Source of the DNA: Lichenicola cladoniae
Lineage (GTDB): Bacteria > Pseudomonadota > Alphaproteobacteria > Acetobacterales > Acetobacteraceae
Assembly: GCF_013201075.1 (NCBI RefSeq)
Contig: NZ_CP053710.1
Location: 290,210 to 354,209 of the forward strand
Direction of reading: 5' to 3'
DNA length: 64,000 bases
Shown here: piece after piece, positions 45,194 through 55,503 of the stretch
Layout of the letters: each line of letters opens with the position of its first letter
Numbering within the stretch: the stretch's first letter is position 1
Position numbers and translations under genes: made by a program
The notes under the pieces: generated by a model
The model's database searches: none
The model's input: only the letters and a program-made list of their open reading frames with translations
Told to the model about the DNA's origin: nothing

Positions 45194-46463
45194 TGACCCT
45201 CCCCCGGTTTGGCGGACACCTCGTATAAGCTCCTAAGGGGGCGAGGTGTGATGATGACAAACAAGACGCGCCGTTCATTCACGGACGATTTCAAACGGGA
45301 GGCGGTGTCGTTGCTGGCATCGAGCGGACGGCCGCTCATCCAGGTTGCGGCCGGTTTGGGCATCCAGCCATCGATGTTGCGAAGCTGGCGGGGTCCAGCG
45401 AACGGTGTGGCGAGGCCATCGATCGGATCCAGTCTGCCAGCTTCGAAGATGGCGCCATCTGCCGATCAGCTGGAGATCCGTCGCCTTCGCCGTGAGCTCG
45501 AGTATGCGCAGATGGAACGCGACGTTTTAGAAGAGCCATCGGCATCTTCTCGGGTCCAGCGAAATGAGGTTCTGCTTTATCGAGGACAACCGGCAGGTCT
45601 ACCCGGTCCGGCTCATGTGTGCGGTGCTTGAGGTCAGTGCCAGCGGCTACTATGCGTGGCGCGGACGGCCAGAAAGTGCACGTGTTGTTGCCGATCGCGA
45701 CCTGACCGGGCGAATTCGTCACGTCCATGCCGACAACCGCGCCGTCTATGGCAGTCCGCACGTGCACGCGGCACTTTGTGCTCAGGGACAGCGGGTTGGC
45801 GTGAACCGTGTCGCCTGCTTGATGCGCCATCACGGCATCCAGGGCCGGTATTAGCGGCGGGGACCGCGCACGACCGACAGCCAGCACGCCCTGCCGCTAG
45901 CCCCAAACCTGCTCGACCGACAGTTCGAGGCACCTGCTCCCAACCGGACGTGGCTGGCCGATATCACCTCCGTTGCGACGTCCGAAGGATGGCTCTACCT
46001 GGCCGTCGTGCTCGACCTGTTCTCAAGGCGCGTGGTCGGCTGGTCGATGAGCGACACGATGCCGCAGGAACTGACCCTCGCCGCCCTGCAGATGGCGATC
46101 ACCAACCGACGTCCAGCACCGGGCCTGCTTCATCATTCCGATCGTGGATCCTAATACGCGGCTCATGCCTATCGCCGGTTGCTCGCCGACACCGGCATGC
46201 TCTGCTCCATGAGCCGCAAAGGAAACTGCTGGGATAACGCGCCCATGGAAAGCTTCTTTGGCAGCATGAAAACAGAACTGGACGCTCGCCAGCCGTTCGA
46301 AACGCGCCTGGCTGCGAAGAATGCTGTGTTTGCTTTTATTGAAGGCTTCTACAACCGGACCCGGCTGCATTCAGCTATCGGATACCGCTCACCTGCTGAT
46401 CTGGAACAAAGCGCTGCGGCTGCGTAAGCCGTAACCGGTGTCCACTTTGTCGGGGGAAGGTCA
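45194..46463 (+). mobile_element. IS3-family element, inactivated
   Basis: The ends are TGACCCTCCCCCGGTTTGGC and the inverse of TGACCTTCCCCCGACAAAGT. orfA (from 45251) has SFTDDFKREAVSLLASSGRP. The orfB frame (from 45564) has FCFIEDNRQVYPVRLMCAVL, WLADITSVATSEGWLYLAVV and SMSRKGNCWDNAPMESFFGS, but is interrupted by TAG near 45852 and TAA near 46154. It truncates the ScpA-like gene. No 3-base target duplication is evident. Confidence 0.85.
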
Positions 46464-46484
46464 GTATCGTAACTCCACCTTAGC

Positions 46485-47528
46485 TGTTTCGTCCCAGGTT
46501 TTGATGGTGCATTCTTATCCGGTGGATGGAAGGAAGCATTATGGGCCAGGTTCTGCATGGCTGTGCCACAACGACTACGGCGATCCGTCGAGCGATACAG
46601 CATAGTCAAGAGAGCCTGAGGGCTCTTGCCCGGCGCTACGGCATCAACCAAAAAACCGTCGCAAAGTGGAAGCAGCGGACCTCAGTCACGGACCAGCCAA
46701 CCGGTCCAAGAGACCTGAAATCGACCGTGTTGTCGGTTGAGGACGAGGCCATCATCGTGGCATTTCGTCGCCATACGCTGCTGCCGCTCGACGACTGCCT
46801 TTACGACCTGCAGGCCACCATCCCGTATTTGACCCGCTCGTCACTACATCGCTGTCTGCAACGCCATGGCATCTCTCGCTTGCCTGACGTCACCGGCGAC
46901 AAGCCCGACAAGCAGAAATTCAAGGAATATCCGCTCGGCTACTTCCACATCGACATCGCCGAGGTCCGCACCGAGCAAGGCAAGCTCTACCTTCTCGTCG
47001 CCATCGACCGGACTTCGAAGTTTGCTTTCACCGAGCTGCATGAGAAAGCCACCAGGCAGGTCGCCGGCGACTTCCTCCGCGCCCTCATCAAAGCCGTGCC
47101 CTACAAAATCCACACCGTCCTGACAGACAACGGCACCCACTTCACAACACCCGGAAACGTCTGCTCGGCCGCGGCCGAGATCCGGGCCGCCATGGACAGC
47201 GGTCAACTCTTCCGGGCGCACTCGTTCGAGTATGCGTGCGCTCAGAACAACATCGATCACCGACTGACCAAGCCGCGCCACCCGTGGACCAACGGGCAGG
47301 TCGAACGCATGAACCGGACCCTCAAGGAAGCCACCGTCAAGCGATACCACTATGAGAGCCACGACCAGCTCAAAAGCCACTTGGCGGACTTCGTCACCGC
47401 CTATAATTTTGCCCGCCGCCTGAAGACCCTCAAGGGCCTCACACCTTATGAATTCATCTGCAAAACCTGGACAAACGAGCCACAGCGATTCATTGTAGAC
47501 CCGATCCACCAAATGCCGGGACTAAACA
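46485..47528 (+). mobile_element. Intact IS481-family element
   Basis: The ends TGTTTCGTCCCAGG and the inverse of TGTTTAGTCCCGGCA define a 1,044-base element. TTAGC occurs on both sides but not exactly adjacent, so the duplication is uncertain. The split copy at 7079-8956 is its degenerate relative. Confidence 0.85.
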
Positions 47529-47560
47529 CTTTAGCCAACAGATCTAATAACCACCTCTAG
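46541..47560 (+). CDS. IS481-family transposase
   Basis: A 339-residue rve-type DDE transposase. It has helix-turn-helix LRALARRYGINQKTVAKWKQ and the core FHIDIAEVRTEQGKLYLLVA, followed by IDRTSKFAF. VLTDNGTHFT and RHPWTNGQVERMNRTLKEAT carry the other acidic residues. The frame crosses the right end of the element (HQMPGLNT) and stops 32 bases into flanking DNA, adding LANRSNNHL. Confidence 0.88.
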   Translation: MGQVLHGCATTTTAIRRAIQHSQESLRALARRYGINQKTVAKWKQRTSVTDQPTGPRDLKSTVLSVEDEAIIVAFRRHTLLPLDDCLYDLQATIPYLTRSSLHRCLQRHGISRLPDVTGDKPDKQKFKEYPLGYFHIDIAEVRTEQGKLYLLVAIDRTSKFAFTELHEKATRQVAGDFLRALIKAVPYKIHTVLTDNGTHFTTPGNVCSAAAEIRAAMDSGQLFRAHSFEYACAQNNIDHRLTKPRHPWTNGQVERMNRTLKEATVKRYHYESHDQLKSHLADFVTAYNFARRLKTLKGLTPYEFICKTWTNEPQRFIVDPIHQMPGLNTLANRSNNHL

Positions 47561-47612
47561 CTACGCCCCTGCGGGCTACCAATTTTACCCCGAGCGCGGA
47601 CGTTCGCAATTC

Positions 47613-48443
47613 ATGACATATTCAAGCCTGATTGTGCTTCTCGACCCTGACAGACCGAACCAGGTCCTTCTTAAGGTCACCACGGAAGTTGCCGAGCTAT
47701 TCGGTGCGCGTGTCATTGGTCTCGTTGCCAGCCACCCCCTGGCTGCGGACTACGGCGATAGTACGCGCGCCGGCGGGATGGCGGACCAGGACTACGCATC
47801 CCTGGAACGGCGAACGCTGGCGGTGAAGGCCGAATTCCACACGGCGATGAGTGGCAGAGTGCAGGACGTGCAGTGGCGTGCGATCATGACCTATGAGCCG
47901 CCCGCAGCCACCGTCGCCGTCCACGCACGAGCGGCCGACCTGATCCTGAGCGCTCCGGCGGCGCATGGCAGCTTGTTCGGCACGGCACGAGGATCCAGTC
48001 CCGGCGACCTCGTCATGCAAGCTGGGAGACCGGTCCTGCTTGTGCCGCCTTCAGCATCGGCACTGGATCTGGAGCGGGTTGTTGTCGGTTGGAAGGACAC
48101 GAGAGAGACGCGGCGTGCGGTTCAGGACGCTCTTCCCTTTCTGAGGAAGGCCGGCCGGGTCGACGTTGTGGAACTGACTGAAGAGAAAGGGCTGCCCGAG
48201 GCACGCCTTCGGCTCGAAGATGTCGCCATATGGATGAGGCTTCATGGCGTGGCTGCAGACGCGGAGGCCATGACGGCCGCGGACAGCCGCGGCCGCGAAC
48301 TTGACGATGTCGCAGCACAGAAAAACGCAGGAATGCTGGTGATCGGTGCTTACGGGCACAAGCGGATGCAGGAGGTACTTCTCGGTGGTGCGACACGCGA
48401 CTTCTTGGCGCAACCCGGGCGCTGCTGCCTCTTCTCGCATTGA
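47613..48443 (+). CDS. usp: Universal stress protein with two Usp domains
   Basis: A 276-residue cytosolic protein. The first Usp fold covers about residues 1-145, with YSSLIVLLDPDRPNQVLLKV and ADLILSAPAAHGSLFGTARG, then GDLVMQAGRPVLLVPPSA. The second covers about 150-276, with ERVVVGWKDTRETRRAVQDA and the nucleotide-binding MLVIGAYGHKRMQEVLLGGA. Tandem Usp proteins are typical of hypoxia and stress regulons. The IS481 element lies 85 bases upstream and may have displaced its promoter; no FixJ-like box is visible. Confidence 0.9.
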   Translation: MTYSSLIVLLDPDRPNQVLLKVTTEVAELFGARVIGLVASHPLAADYGDSTRAGGMADQDYASLERRTLAVKAEFHTAMSGRVQDVQWRAIMTYEPPAATVAVHARAADLILSAPAAHGSLFGTARGSSPGDLVMQAGRPVLLVPPSASALDLERVVVGWKDTRETRRAVQDALPFLRKAGRVDVVELTEEKGLPEARLRLEDVAIWMRLHGVAADAEAMTAADSRGRELDDVAAQKNAGMLVIGAYGHKRMQEVLLGGATRDFLAQPGRCCLFSH

Positions 48444-48574
48444 AACGCCCTCCGTTCGCGGCAGCATAGAGAACACGGTCATATCAAGCCCGTGCATAGG
48501 CCCCATAAGACCCCCGGGCATCAGATTACCCGACTTGATACGCGGGCACAGCCTCAGCAGGCCGTCGCGGCAGG

Positions 48575-49654
48575 TCAGCAGATTCGGGGAAGCTGCTCAC
48601 CTGTGAGCCAGTCCACAATCCGGCCGCCGCCGAACGAAGTGATCATCTGCACGAAGCGCTGTTCATCGGCGATCACCTCGCCAATGCGTGCCGCCTCCCG
48701 CCCGAGCGGATGAGCCCGCATCACCGCAAGCAACGCGTCCGCCGCCTCCGGGGCAACGACAGCGACCAGCTTGCCCTCGTTCGCGACATGCAGCGGGTCC
48801 AGCCCGAGAAGCTCGCACGCGGCTGCCACCTGGTCCTTGACCGGGATCGCATGCTCGTTGATCAGGAACCCCACGTTCGATTGCTGGGCGATCTCGTTGA
48901 GGCTGGCGGCGAGGCCACCGCGCGTCGGGTCGCGCAGCAGGCGGAGCGAGGCGCCGGCCACGTGCACCATCTCCGCCACCAGACCATGCAGGGCGGCGCT
49001 GTCGGACAGGATCGTCGTCTCGAAACCGAGATTGTTCCGCTGCGACATAACGGCGACGCCATGATCGCCAAGGCTGCCGGAGAGAATTACCTGGTCCCCG
49101 GGACGTGCGCGATCGCCGGATAAGATGAGACCGGGCGGGACGATCCCGATCCCGGTCGTCGAGATGAAAACACCATCCCCGCTGCCGCGCTCGACCACCT
49201 TGGTGTCGCCGGTCACGATCGCCACGCCCGCATCGCGCGCGGCCCGCCCCATGCTGGTCGCGATGCGCTGCAGGTCGGCAAGCTGAAAACCCTCTTCGAG
49301 GATGAACCCGGCCGCGAGATGCAGGGGACGCGCCCCGGCCATTGCCACGTCGTTGATGGTGCCATGCACGGCCAGCGAACCGATGTCGCCGCCGGGAAAG
49401 AACAAGGGGGAGATGACGTAGCTATCGGTCGACATCACCATCCGGCCGGCCGGCACGTCGAAGGCGGCTTGGTCGTTGCCTTGAGCCAGCAGCGGATTAT
49501 CGAACGCGGGCCGAAAGATCTCGTCGATGAGCTGGGTCGTGGCACGGCCGCCGGCGCCATGCGAAAGGTCGACCCGGCCGTTCCGCAGGTCCAGCCTGCG
49601 GGTTCGCAGCCTGGGGGCCGGGTCCATCGAGGCCGGAGACGGGGACAGGCTCAC
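48575..49654 (-). CDS. hypE: Hydrogenase maturation protein HypE
   Basis: A 359-residue PurM-like enzyme that dehydrates the thiocarbamoyl group on its own C-terminal cysteine to thiocyanate, supplying CN for the NiFe site. The terminal PRIC with the required cysteine is present, as are VDLSHGAGGRATTQLIDEIF, MSTDSYVISPLFFPGGDIGS, TGDTKVVERGSGDGVFISTT and LRDPTRGGLAASLNEIAQQS. The GTG at 49654 overlaps the hypD stop as GTGA, which decides the start. It is the last gene of the operon. Confidence 0.94.
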   Translation of the reverse strand: MSLSPSPASMDPAPRLRTRRLDLRNGRVDLSHGAGGRATTQLIDEIFRPAFDNPLLAQGNDQAAFDVPAGRMVMSTDSYVISPLFFPGGDIGSLAVHGTINDVAMAGARPLHLAAGFILEEGFQLADLQRIATSMGRAARDAGVAIVTGDTKVVERGSGDGVFISTTGIGIVPPGLILSGDRARPGDQVILSGSLGDHGVAVMSQRNNLGFETTILSDSAALHGLVAEMVHVAGASLRLLRDPTRGGLAASLNEIAQQSNVGFLINEHAIPVKDQVAAACELLGLDPLHVANEGKLVAVVAPEAADALLAVMRAHPLGREAARIGEVIADEQRFVQMITSFGGGRIVDWLTGEQLPRIC

Positions 49655-50826
49655 GTGGCGGCCGGTACAGGTTGGCGTGCGACGCGATTGCGGAAACGGC
49701 CATAAGCCCAATGCGCCGCGCAGGCCCCTTCCGGGGATACCATGCACGACCCCATCGGGGTTTCGGGCGAGCAGACCGTGCCGAACAGCTTGCACTCCGC
49801 AGGTTTCGTGCGCCCGCGCAGAACGTCGCCGCACTCGCAGGCCGGATTGTCGGCGGTAGATACGGTCGTGATCGAGAAGCGCCGTTCCGCGTCGAGATCG
49901 GCATAGGCCTCGCGCAACTGCAAGGCGCTGTCCGGAAGCTCTCCCAGACCGCGCCATTCGAACGACGCCCGCAGCTCAAAAACTTCGGCGATCGCACGCT
50001 GGGCGATCAGGTTGCCCGCTTCGGACACCATGCGGATATACTGGTTCTCGACATCATGACGCCCATCATTGATCTGCCGCACGAGCATCAGGATCGCCTG
50101 CATCATGTCGAGCGGCTCGAACCCGGCAACGACGACCGGCTTCCTGAAATGTTTGGCGAGTGCCACATAAGGGGTCGTGCCGATCACCGTACTGACATGC
50201 GCCGGGCCAACGAAGCCGTCGATCCTGACGCCACCCGTATGTTCATCCGCATTATCGTCGTCGGGCACGTCGAGGACCGCGCGGATTGCCGGCGGGGTCA
50301 GCACATGGTTGCAGAACACGCTGAAGTTCCGGAGCATCTTCCGGCGGGCCAGCCGGATGGCGATGGCGGTCGCAGGCGTGGTGGTTTCGAAGCCGATCGC
50401 GAAAAACACCACGTCGCGGCCGGGCTCATCCTCGGCGATGCGGATCGCGTCCATCGTCGAATAGACCATGCGGATGTCGGCGCCGGCACTCCTGGCTTTG
50501 AGCAGGCTGCCACCGCCCGAGGCCGGCACGCGCATCAGGTCGGCATAGGTGCACAGCGTGACGCCGGGGCGCAGGGCCAGCGCGATCGCGTCGTCGATGC
50601 GCCCGACCGGCAGCACGCAAACCGGGCAGCCGGGACCGTGCACCATCCGCACGTTCGACGGCAGCAGGTCCTCGATGCCGTAGCGCGAGACCGCGTGCGT
50701 GTGGCCGCCGCAGAACTCCATGAACTGGTAGTGCCGGCCCGGAACCGCCTCGGATGCGATCGTCGTGGCGATAGCACGCGCGAGTGTCCCGTCGCGATAT
50801 TCGTCGATGTATTTCAAGGCCGCCAA
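49651..50826 (-). CDS. hypD: Hydrogenase maturation protein HypD
   Basis: A 391-residue iron-sulfur protein that, with HypC, assembles the Fe(CN)2CO group. It has FMEFCGGHTHAVSRYGIEDL, GPGCPVCVLPVGRIDDAIAL, FFAIGFETTTPATAIA and FCNHVLTPPAIRAVLD. The C-terminal cluster cysteines are visible in ADNPACECGDVLRGRTKPAE and CKLFGTVCSPETPMGSCMVS. It overlaps hypC by 13 bases and hypE by four. Confidence 0.95.
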   Translation of the reverse strand: MAALKYIDEYRDGTLARAIATTIASEAVPGRHYQFMEFCGGHTHAVSRYGIEDLLPSNVRMVHGPGCPVCVLPVGRIDDAIALALRPGVTLCTYADLMRVPASGGGSLLKARSAGADIRMVYSTMDAIRIAEDEPGRDVVFFAIGFETTTPATAIAIRLARRKMLRNFSVFCNHVLTPPAIRAVLDVPDDDNADEHTGGVRIDGFVGPAHVSTVIGTTPYVALAKHFRKPVVVAGFEPLDMMQAILMLVRQINDGRHDVENQYIRMVSEAGNLIAQRAIAEVFELRASFEWRGLGELPDSALQLREAYADLDAERRFSITTVSTADNPACECGDVLRGRTKPAECKLFGTVCSPETPMGSCMVSPEGACAAHWAYGRFRNRVARQPVPAAT

Positions 50827-51062
50827 TCCTGCATCTCGGCAAGGCCCGGAACGGCGGCCTCGCGCATCAGGTCGAGGGTCCGCTCCGCTTCATCCGGATC
50901 GAGCCTGGTCAGCGCATACCCGGCATGGATGAGCAGATAGTCGCCGACCTGCACATCCTCCAGCAGCGCGATGGAGACGGTCTTCGAAATGCCGCTCAGC
51001 GTGACGCGCGCCATGTCGTCGGCCAGCAGCGCCTCGACGCGGATCGGGATCGCAAGACACAT
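50814..51062 (-). CDS. hypC: Hydrogenase assembly chaperone HypC
   Basis: An 82-residue chaperone. The essential N-terminal cysteine is in MCLAIPIRVEALLADDMARV. The fold continues with DVQVGDYLLIHAGYALTRLD and ends DEAERTLDLMRE. It carries the iron centre with HypD and delivers it to the large-subunit precursor. It starts 4 bases after the hypF stop. Confidence 0.94.
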   Translation of the reverse strand: MCLAIPIRVEALLADDMARVTLSGISKTVSIALLEDVQVGDYLLIHAGYALTRLDPDEAERTLDLMREAAVPGLAEMQDWRP

Positions 51063-51066
51063 GGAA

Positions 51067-53376
51067 TTACCCTTTCGACGATTGGAACGACGTGCCGCCG
51101 TTCATCAGGTACGCTCGTGCGATTGCCGCCTGGCCGAGCGAAAGGCCGCCGTCGTTTGCCGGCACGGCACGCGGTAGCCAGGCGACCAGGCCACGCGACC
51201 GAAGGCCGGCTGCAAGACCCTCCGCCACTATGCAATTTGTCATGCAGCCGCCGCCGAGCACGATGTCGGTCCGACCGAGTTCCGTCGCGGCACGTGCGAT
51301 CCAGTCGACCAGGCCGGTGATCAGCGTCCCGTGAAACAGTTCGGCTCCTTCGCGAGGCTGTAGTCTCGGCTCCAGGAGGCTACTCAGGAGTGGGCGGAAG
51401 TCGAGAACGCGGTCGATGATGCGATAACCGCCTGGCAGGCATCGTAGGCTGTGAACCAGAGCTTCGAACTCCATCGCCGCGTGACCTTCGTAACCCTGAT
51501 ACGGGCGTAGGCCGAGCAGGGCGGCGGCTGCGTCGAACAAACGGCCCATGCTGCTTGTCGTTGGTCCGGCCTCTGCGGCGAGCAGGGCTGCAAGCGGCCC
51601 GGCCAGTGCGATCCGGGAGAAGCGCCGGCTAGCTTCCGCGCCGCGATCCAGGGCGACCAGGGCGGCCACGCCCATGCGCCAGGGCTCGCGCGCGGCTCGG
51701 TCGCCACTGGGCAGCGGCAAGGGATGCAGGTGGCCGATCCGTCGGTGTGCGGCGCCATCCAGCAGCATCAGCTCGCCGCCCCAGGCGTTGCCACCCGCAC
51801 CATTGCCGCTGTCGCCCAGGCCAGTCCCGTCGAGTGCGACGCCGATTAGCGGACCGCGCAGATGATGCTCGGCCGCGACGGCGGCGAGATGAGCCGCGTG
51901 ATGCTGCACTCGCAGCACCGGCAGCCCGGTTTCCACCGCGAAGATGCTGGAGCGATAATCCGGGTGCATGTCGCAAGCTACTAACTCGGGAACGACGTCC
52001 AGCATCGACAGCATGGTGCGGGCTGTCTCTTGGTAGAAGCGGACGGTGCCCGCGGTATCGAGGTCCCCGATATGCTGCGACAGGAACGCCTCGCGTCCGC
52101 GCGTGACGCACAGCGTGGCCTTCAGGTGAGCGCCGGTCGCCAGCACCGACGGACCATCCTCCCCGAGATTGATCAGCTCGGGCACAATGCCGCGCGAGCG
52201 ACGCATGATGGCAGGCGCGCCGTCGATCACCGCCATGACGGAGTCGTCAGCCCGGCACAGGATTGGACGGTCGTGCGTGACGATCATGTAGGCGATGCTG
52301 GCGAGGCCCTGCAAGGCGTCGGCATTGTCGATCATCAGCGGCTCGCCGTGCAGGTTCGCGCTTGTGACGACGAGCACCGTCGGCTGCGGCCGGTCATGCC
52401 ATGCGGTGCCCTCGGGCCGGCCGGCGAGAGCGTGGAACAGCAGATGATGTACCGGCATCGACGGCAGCATCACCCCGACCCGATCAAGGCCCGGTGCGAC
52501 GGAGGGCGCCAGACCATCGGGCACAGGCTCATTTCGTGACCGCAGCAGCACAATCGGGCGGGCGGTCCGGCGCAGCAGGTCACGGTCCAGCGCTGTCACC
52601 AGGCCAATCCGGTCGACCGACGCCTCGTTCGCAATCATGACCGCGAACGGCTTCGCAGGCCTTTGCTTGACGACGCGCAACGCCTTCACCGCGACCTCGT
52701 TCGTTGCGTCGCAAAACAGCTGGAACCCGCCAATCCCTTTGATCGCCACGATCTGCCCCTCCGCCAGCGCAGCCGCGATGGCCGCGATGGGGTGACTGAG
52801 GCGCGGGCCGCATGACGCGCACGCGATAGCCTCCGCATGGAAGCGGCGATTGCTCGGATCGGCGTAGTCGGCGGCGCAGTCGTGGCACACGACGAAGCCG
52901 CTCATCGAGGTATTGGCACGGTCGTAGGGCAGGCGGCGGGTGATGGTGAGCCTGGGTCCGCATTGGGTGCAGGTCACGAACGGATAGAGATGGAAGCGGC
53001 TCGCCGGGTCGAACAGATCGTCCAGGCAGTCGCAGCAGGTCGCGGCGTCCGGAACGACACGCGTGCCGGCAGCACCGGCGCCGATGCTGTCGCGAATGGT
53101 GAACCCGGTCCCGCCTTGCCCCGGCATCCGCTCCGTTTCGAGCGCGTCGATGAAGGCCATCGGCGGACGCTCCCGCCGCAGAGCCGTCAGGAACGCCTCC
53201 AGCCCCAGACCTTCGATTTCGGCAAGCACGCCGTCACGATCGTTGAGCACGAAACCGGACAGGCCGTAGCGTGTCGCCAGCCCATGCACGAACGGCCGAA
53301 ACCCGACGCCCTGGACGGCACCCCTGACACGGATCCGCATGCGGTCCACGGCAACCTGGGGCTCGGCCAGACTCAC
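51067..53376 (-). CDS. hypF: Carbamoyltransferase HypF
   Basis: A 769-residue full-length protein making the carbamoyl donor for cyanide synthesis on HypE. It has an acylphosphatase domain ([20 protein letters not shown]), two zinc-finger pairs ([11 protein letters not shown] with [18 protein letters not shown] with CASCGPR), a YrdC-like domain ([20 protein letters not shown]) and a Kae1-like C-terminal domain ([43 protein letters not shown]). It overlaps the hypB stop by four bases. Confidence 0.95.
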   Translation of the reverse strand: MSLAEPQVAVDRMRIRVRGAVQGVGFRPFVHGLATRYGLSGFVLNDRDGVLAEIEGLGLEAFLTALRRERPPMAFIDALETERMPGQGGTGFTIRDSIGAGAAGTRVVPDAATCCDCLDDLFDPASRFHLYPFVTCTQCGPRLTITRRLPYDRANTSMSGFVVCHDCAADYADPSNRRFHAEAIACASCGPRLSHPIAAIAAALAEGQIVAIKGIGGFQLFCDATNEVAVKALRVVKQRPAKPFAVMIANEASVDRIGLVTALDRDLLRRTARPIVLLRSRNEPVPDGLAPSVAPGLDRVGVMLPSMPVHHLLFHALAGRPEGTAWHDRPQPTVLVVTSANLHGEPLMIDNADALQGLASIAYMIVTHDRPILCRADDSVMAVIDGAPAIMRRSRGIVPELINLGEDGPSVLATGAHLKATLCVTRGREAFLSQHIGDLDTAGTVRFYQETARTMLSMLDVVPELVACDMHPDYRSSIFAVETGLPVLRVQHHAAHLAAVAAEHHLRGPLIGVALDGTGLGDSGNGAGGNAWGGELMLLDGAAHRRIGHLHPLPLPSGDRAAREPWRMGVAALVALDRGAEASRRFSRIALAGPLAALLAAEAGPTTSSMGRLFDAAAALLGLRPYQGYEGHAAMEFEALVHSLRCLPGGYRIIDRVLDFRPLLSSLLEPRLQPREGAELFHGTLITGLVDWIARAATELGRTDIVLGGGCMTNCIVAEGLAAGLRSRGLVAWLPRAVPANDGGLSLGQAAIARAYLMNGGTSFQSSKG

Positions 53377-54254
53377 GCAGGCTGGACCAAAGCCGAAAGG
53401 GTCGCGGCACGTGCCTCGATCCAGGCGTAGAAGGCCGCGAGCCCTTCGCCGGTGCGGGCCGAGACGATCAGGATCTGGATCCGCGGGTTCACCCGCAGGG
53501 CCGCCGCAAGGCAGGCCGAGACGTCGAAATCGAGATGCGGCAGCAGATCGGACTTGTTCAGCAGCATGAGGTCTGCGGCTGCGAACATGTCGGGATATTT
53601 GAGCGGCTTGTCTTCGCCTTCGGTGACCGACAGCACCACCACCTTGTGCGCCTCGCCGAGATCGAACGCCGCCGGGCAGACGAGATTGCCGACATTCTCG
53701 ATGAACAGCAGGCCGCCGGGAGCAAGCGCAAGATGATCGAGGGCGTGCCCGACCATGTGCGCGTCGAGGTGACAGCCTTTGCCGGTATTGACCTGCACCG
53801 CCCGGACGCCGGTGGCGCGGATCCGCTCGGCATCGTTCGAGGTCTGCTGGTCGCCCTCGATGACCTCGATCGGCCAGCGCTGCTTCAGGTCGGCGATCAC
53901 GCGGACCAGGAGCGACGTCTTGCCAGAGCCCGGGCTCGAGACGAGGTTCAATGCGAAGGTGCCCGTATCCCGGAATCGTTTGCGATTGGCACCCGCAAAG
54001 CCGTTATTCTTCGACAGGATATCGCGCTCGATCCTGATCGTCCGCTGCTGGCTCAGACCAGGGACGTGCACGCCCGCAGGACCGCTCCCGAAGTCGATGG
54101 CGTCGTTCATGTCATGACGATGGTTGTGATCCGCATGACGATGCTCATGCGGGTGCGCATGATCGCGTGCCATCGTTCCAGCAATATCTGACCGATGACC
54201 GCCTTCGGCTTCATCGACAATTATTGCCGTGCCGCATCCGCACACCGTGCACAT
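53373..54254 (-). CDS. hypB: Nickel-inserting GTPase HypB
   Basis: A 293-residue GTPase. The N-terminal nickel site CTVCGCG and a histidine-rich stretch ([19 protein letters not shown]) suggest nickel storage as well as delivery. The G domain has [39 protein letters not shown] and [15 protein letters not shown]. The ATG at 54254 shares its A with the hypA stop (TAATG), which sets the start in preference to an upstream in-frame Met. Confidence 0.95.
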   Translation of the reverse strand: MCTVCGCGTAIIVDEAEGGHRSDIAGTMARDHAHPHEHRHADHNHRHDMNDAIDFGSGPAGVHVPGLSQQRTIRIERDILSKNNGFAGANRKRFRDTGTFALNLVSSPGSGKTSLLVRVIADLKQRWPIEVIEGDQQTSNDAERIRATGVRAVQVNTGKGCHLDAHMVGHALDHLALAPGGLLFIENVGNLVCPAAFDLGEAHKVVVLSVTEGEDKPLKYPDMFAAADLMLLNKSDLLPHLDFDVSACLAAALRVNPRIQILIVSARTGEGLAAFYAWIEARAATLSALVQPA

Positions 54255-54595
54255 TATTCGACCTCCAGTTCCGCAAGCCGCAAATCCTGGCCTGCGCTGA
54301 TCTGCACCATCGCGTTGGCGCAGAGCGGACATTCCGCGAAGCGCTCCGCCAGGGACACTGTCTGCCGGCAGCCCGGGCACCATCCTTCCCCGGCCACGAT
54401 CTCGATTTCCAGCAATGCCCCGTCGGCGATCGTGCCGTGGGCGATCGCGTCGAAGCAGAAGCGCAGCGCCTCGGGCTCGACGCAGCCGAGTTCCCCGACC
54501 GCAAGTCGGATCAGCCGGACCCGGGAGAATGGCTGCTTGCGCCGTTCCTCCTCGACCAGCTCGATGACGCTTTCGATCAGCGACATCTCATGCAT
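54254..54595 (-). CDS. hypA: Nickel metallochaperone HypA
   Basis: A 113-residue protein with the nickel-binding [19 protein letters not shown] start and the zinc ribbon WCPGCRQTV...CPLC. The preferred ATG at 54595 gives the conserved Met-His start; ATG 54601 would add two residues. It follows, and by eight bases overlaps, the receiver-domain gene. Confidence 0.94.
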   Translation of the reverse strand: MHEMSLIESVIELVEEERRKQPFSRVRLIRLAVGELGCVEPEALRFCFDAIAHGTIADGALLEIEIVAGEGWCPGCRQTVSLAERFAECPLCANAMVQISAGQDLRLAELEVE

Positions 54596-55019
54596 GCGCA
54601 CTGACTTGAACGCCGACCCGTCCGGTCATGCCGAGGCGCGTCCGCAATGTCTGGATCACCACGAACGCATCGACCGGCTTGAGGAACACGCCGGATATGC
54701 CGAGCTCGTGCAGCCCGACCGCGCCGATCAGCGCCTCGGCCGCCGTGCTGACGACATAGCACGGGATCAGGCTGCCGGCGGCGCGGAGCTTCTCGGACAC
54801 CATCCGCCCATCGGAGCTGACATCGGTGTCCAGCATCAGGTCCGCAAGAATGGCGTCCGGCGCGATACGCAGCGCCGTGCGCTCGCCTTCGCGATGACTG
54901 GCCGCCTCACCGACCGAGAAGCCGGCCGCCTCCAGCGCATTGCGCAGGACGGCGCGCGCATGCGGATCATGGTCGATCAGGAGGATCGTTCTGCGTTGCG
55001 CGCCGTGCCCGATATTCAT
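54588..55019 (-). CDS. Stand-alone receiver (REC) domain protein inside the hydrogenase operon
   Basis: A 143-residue protein consisting of a single response-regulator receiver domain: RTILLIDHDPHARAVLRNAL with the acidic pair, AILADLMLDTDVSSDGRMVS with the phospho-accepting Asp near 60-64, CYVVSTAAEALIGA with the Ser/Thr, and the conserved lysine in GVFLKPVDAFVV. There is no output domain. The ATG at 55019 overlaps the hoxW stop by four bases, and its 3' end overlaps hypA, so it is an integral operon member. It may relay or sink phosphate for a kinase governing hydrogenase expression; this is inference. Confidence 0.85.
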   Translation of the reverse strand: MNIGHGAQRRTILLIDHDPHARAVLRNALEAAGFSVGEAASHREGERTALRIAPDAILADLMLDTDVSSDGRMVSEKLRAAGSLIPCYVVSTAAEALIGAVGLHELGISGVFLKPVDAFVVIQTLRTRLGMTGRVGVQVSAHA

Positions 55020-55498
55020 GATGCCCGGGCCGCCGCGACCGGAGCGCCGATGCGGTCGGTCAGCATCTCCAGCGCCAGTCGCAGGTTGTCGCTCGCATCC
55101 GGCGTCAGTGCCTCGATGAACTCGAACTCGTAGCCGCGTATGGCCAGCAGGAACGCTTTCGGGACCCGGCCGAAAACCTGCTCCGCGATCGACAGCACCG
55201 TCTCCGGACCCATGAGGTGGCTGGTGAATTCGATCGCGGCGACAGGGTGCAGATCCCGCACGCTGAACGGCGCCGGCCCGACCCGCGCCGCATCGACGAA
55301 CCACACGACGTCATGCTCGGCGACGTCCATCGCATCCTCGATATTGAGCTGATAATTATCGTAGGCGGTGACGTTCGGCAGTCCCATTTCGTCGATGCGG
55401 GTGGACGCCGCCGGCCCCAGCCCGTCATCCTGGCGCCCTGGATTGCCGTAGCCGAGAACCAGGATGCGCGGTGGCGTGACTGGCGATGATAGATCCAT
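55016..55498 (-). CDS. hoxW: Hydrogenase maturation endopeptidase (HoxW type)
   Basis: A 160-residue protease of the HybD/HycI family that clips the large-subunit C-terminus after nickel insertion. It has ILVLGYGNPGRQDDGLGPAA with the nickel-sensing Asp, WFVDAARVGPAPFSV and EFTSHLMGPETVLSIAEQVF with the conserved His. It starts 5 bases after the hoxH stop. Confidence 0.92.
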   Translation of the reverse strand: MDLSSPVTPPRILVLGYGNPGRQDDGLGPAASTRIDEMGLPNVTAYDNYQLNIEDAMDVAEHDVVWFVDAARVGPAPFSVRDLHPVAAIEFTSHLMGPETVLSIAEQVFGRVPKAFLLAIRGYEFEFIEALTPDASDNLRLALEMLTDRIGAPVAAARAS

Positions 55499-55503
55499 GG
55501 CGC

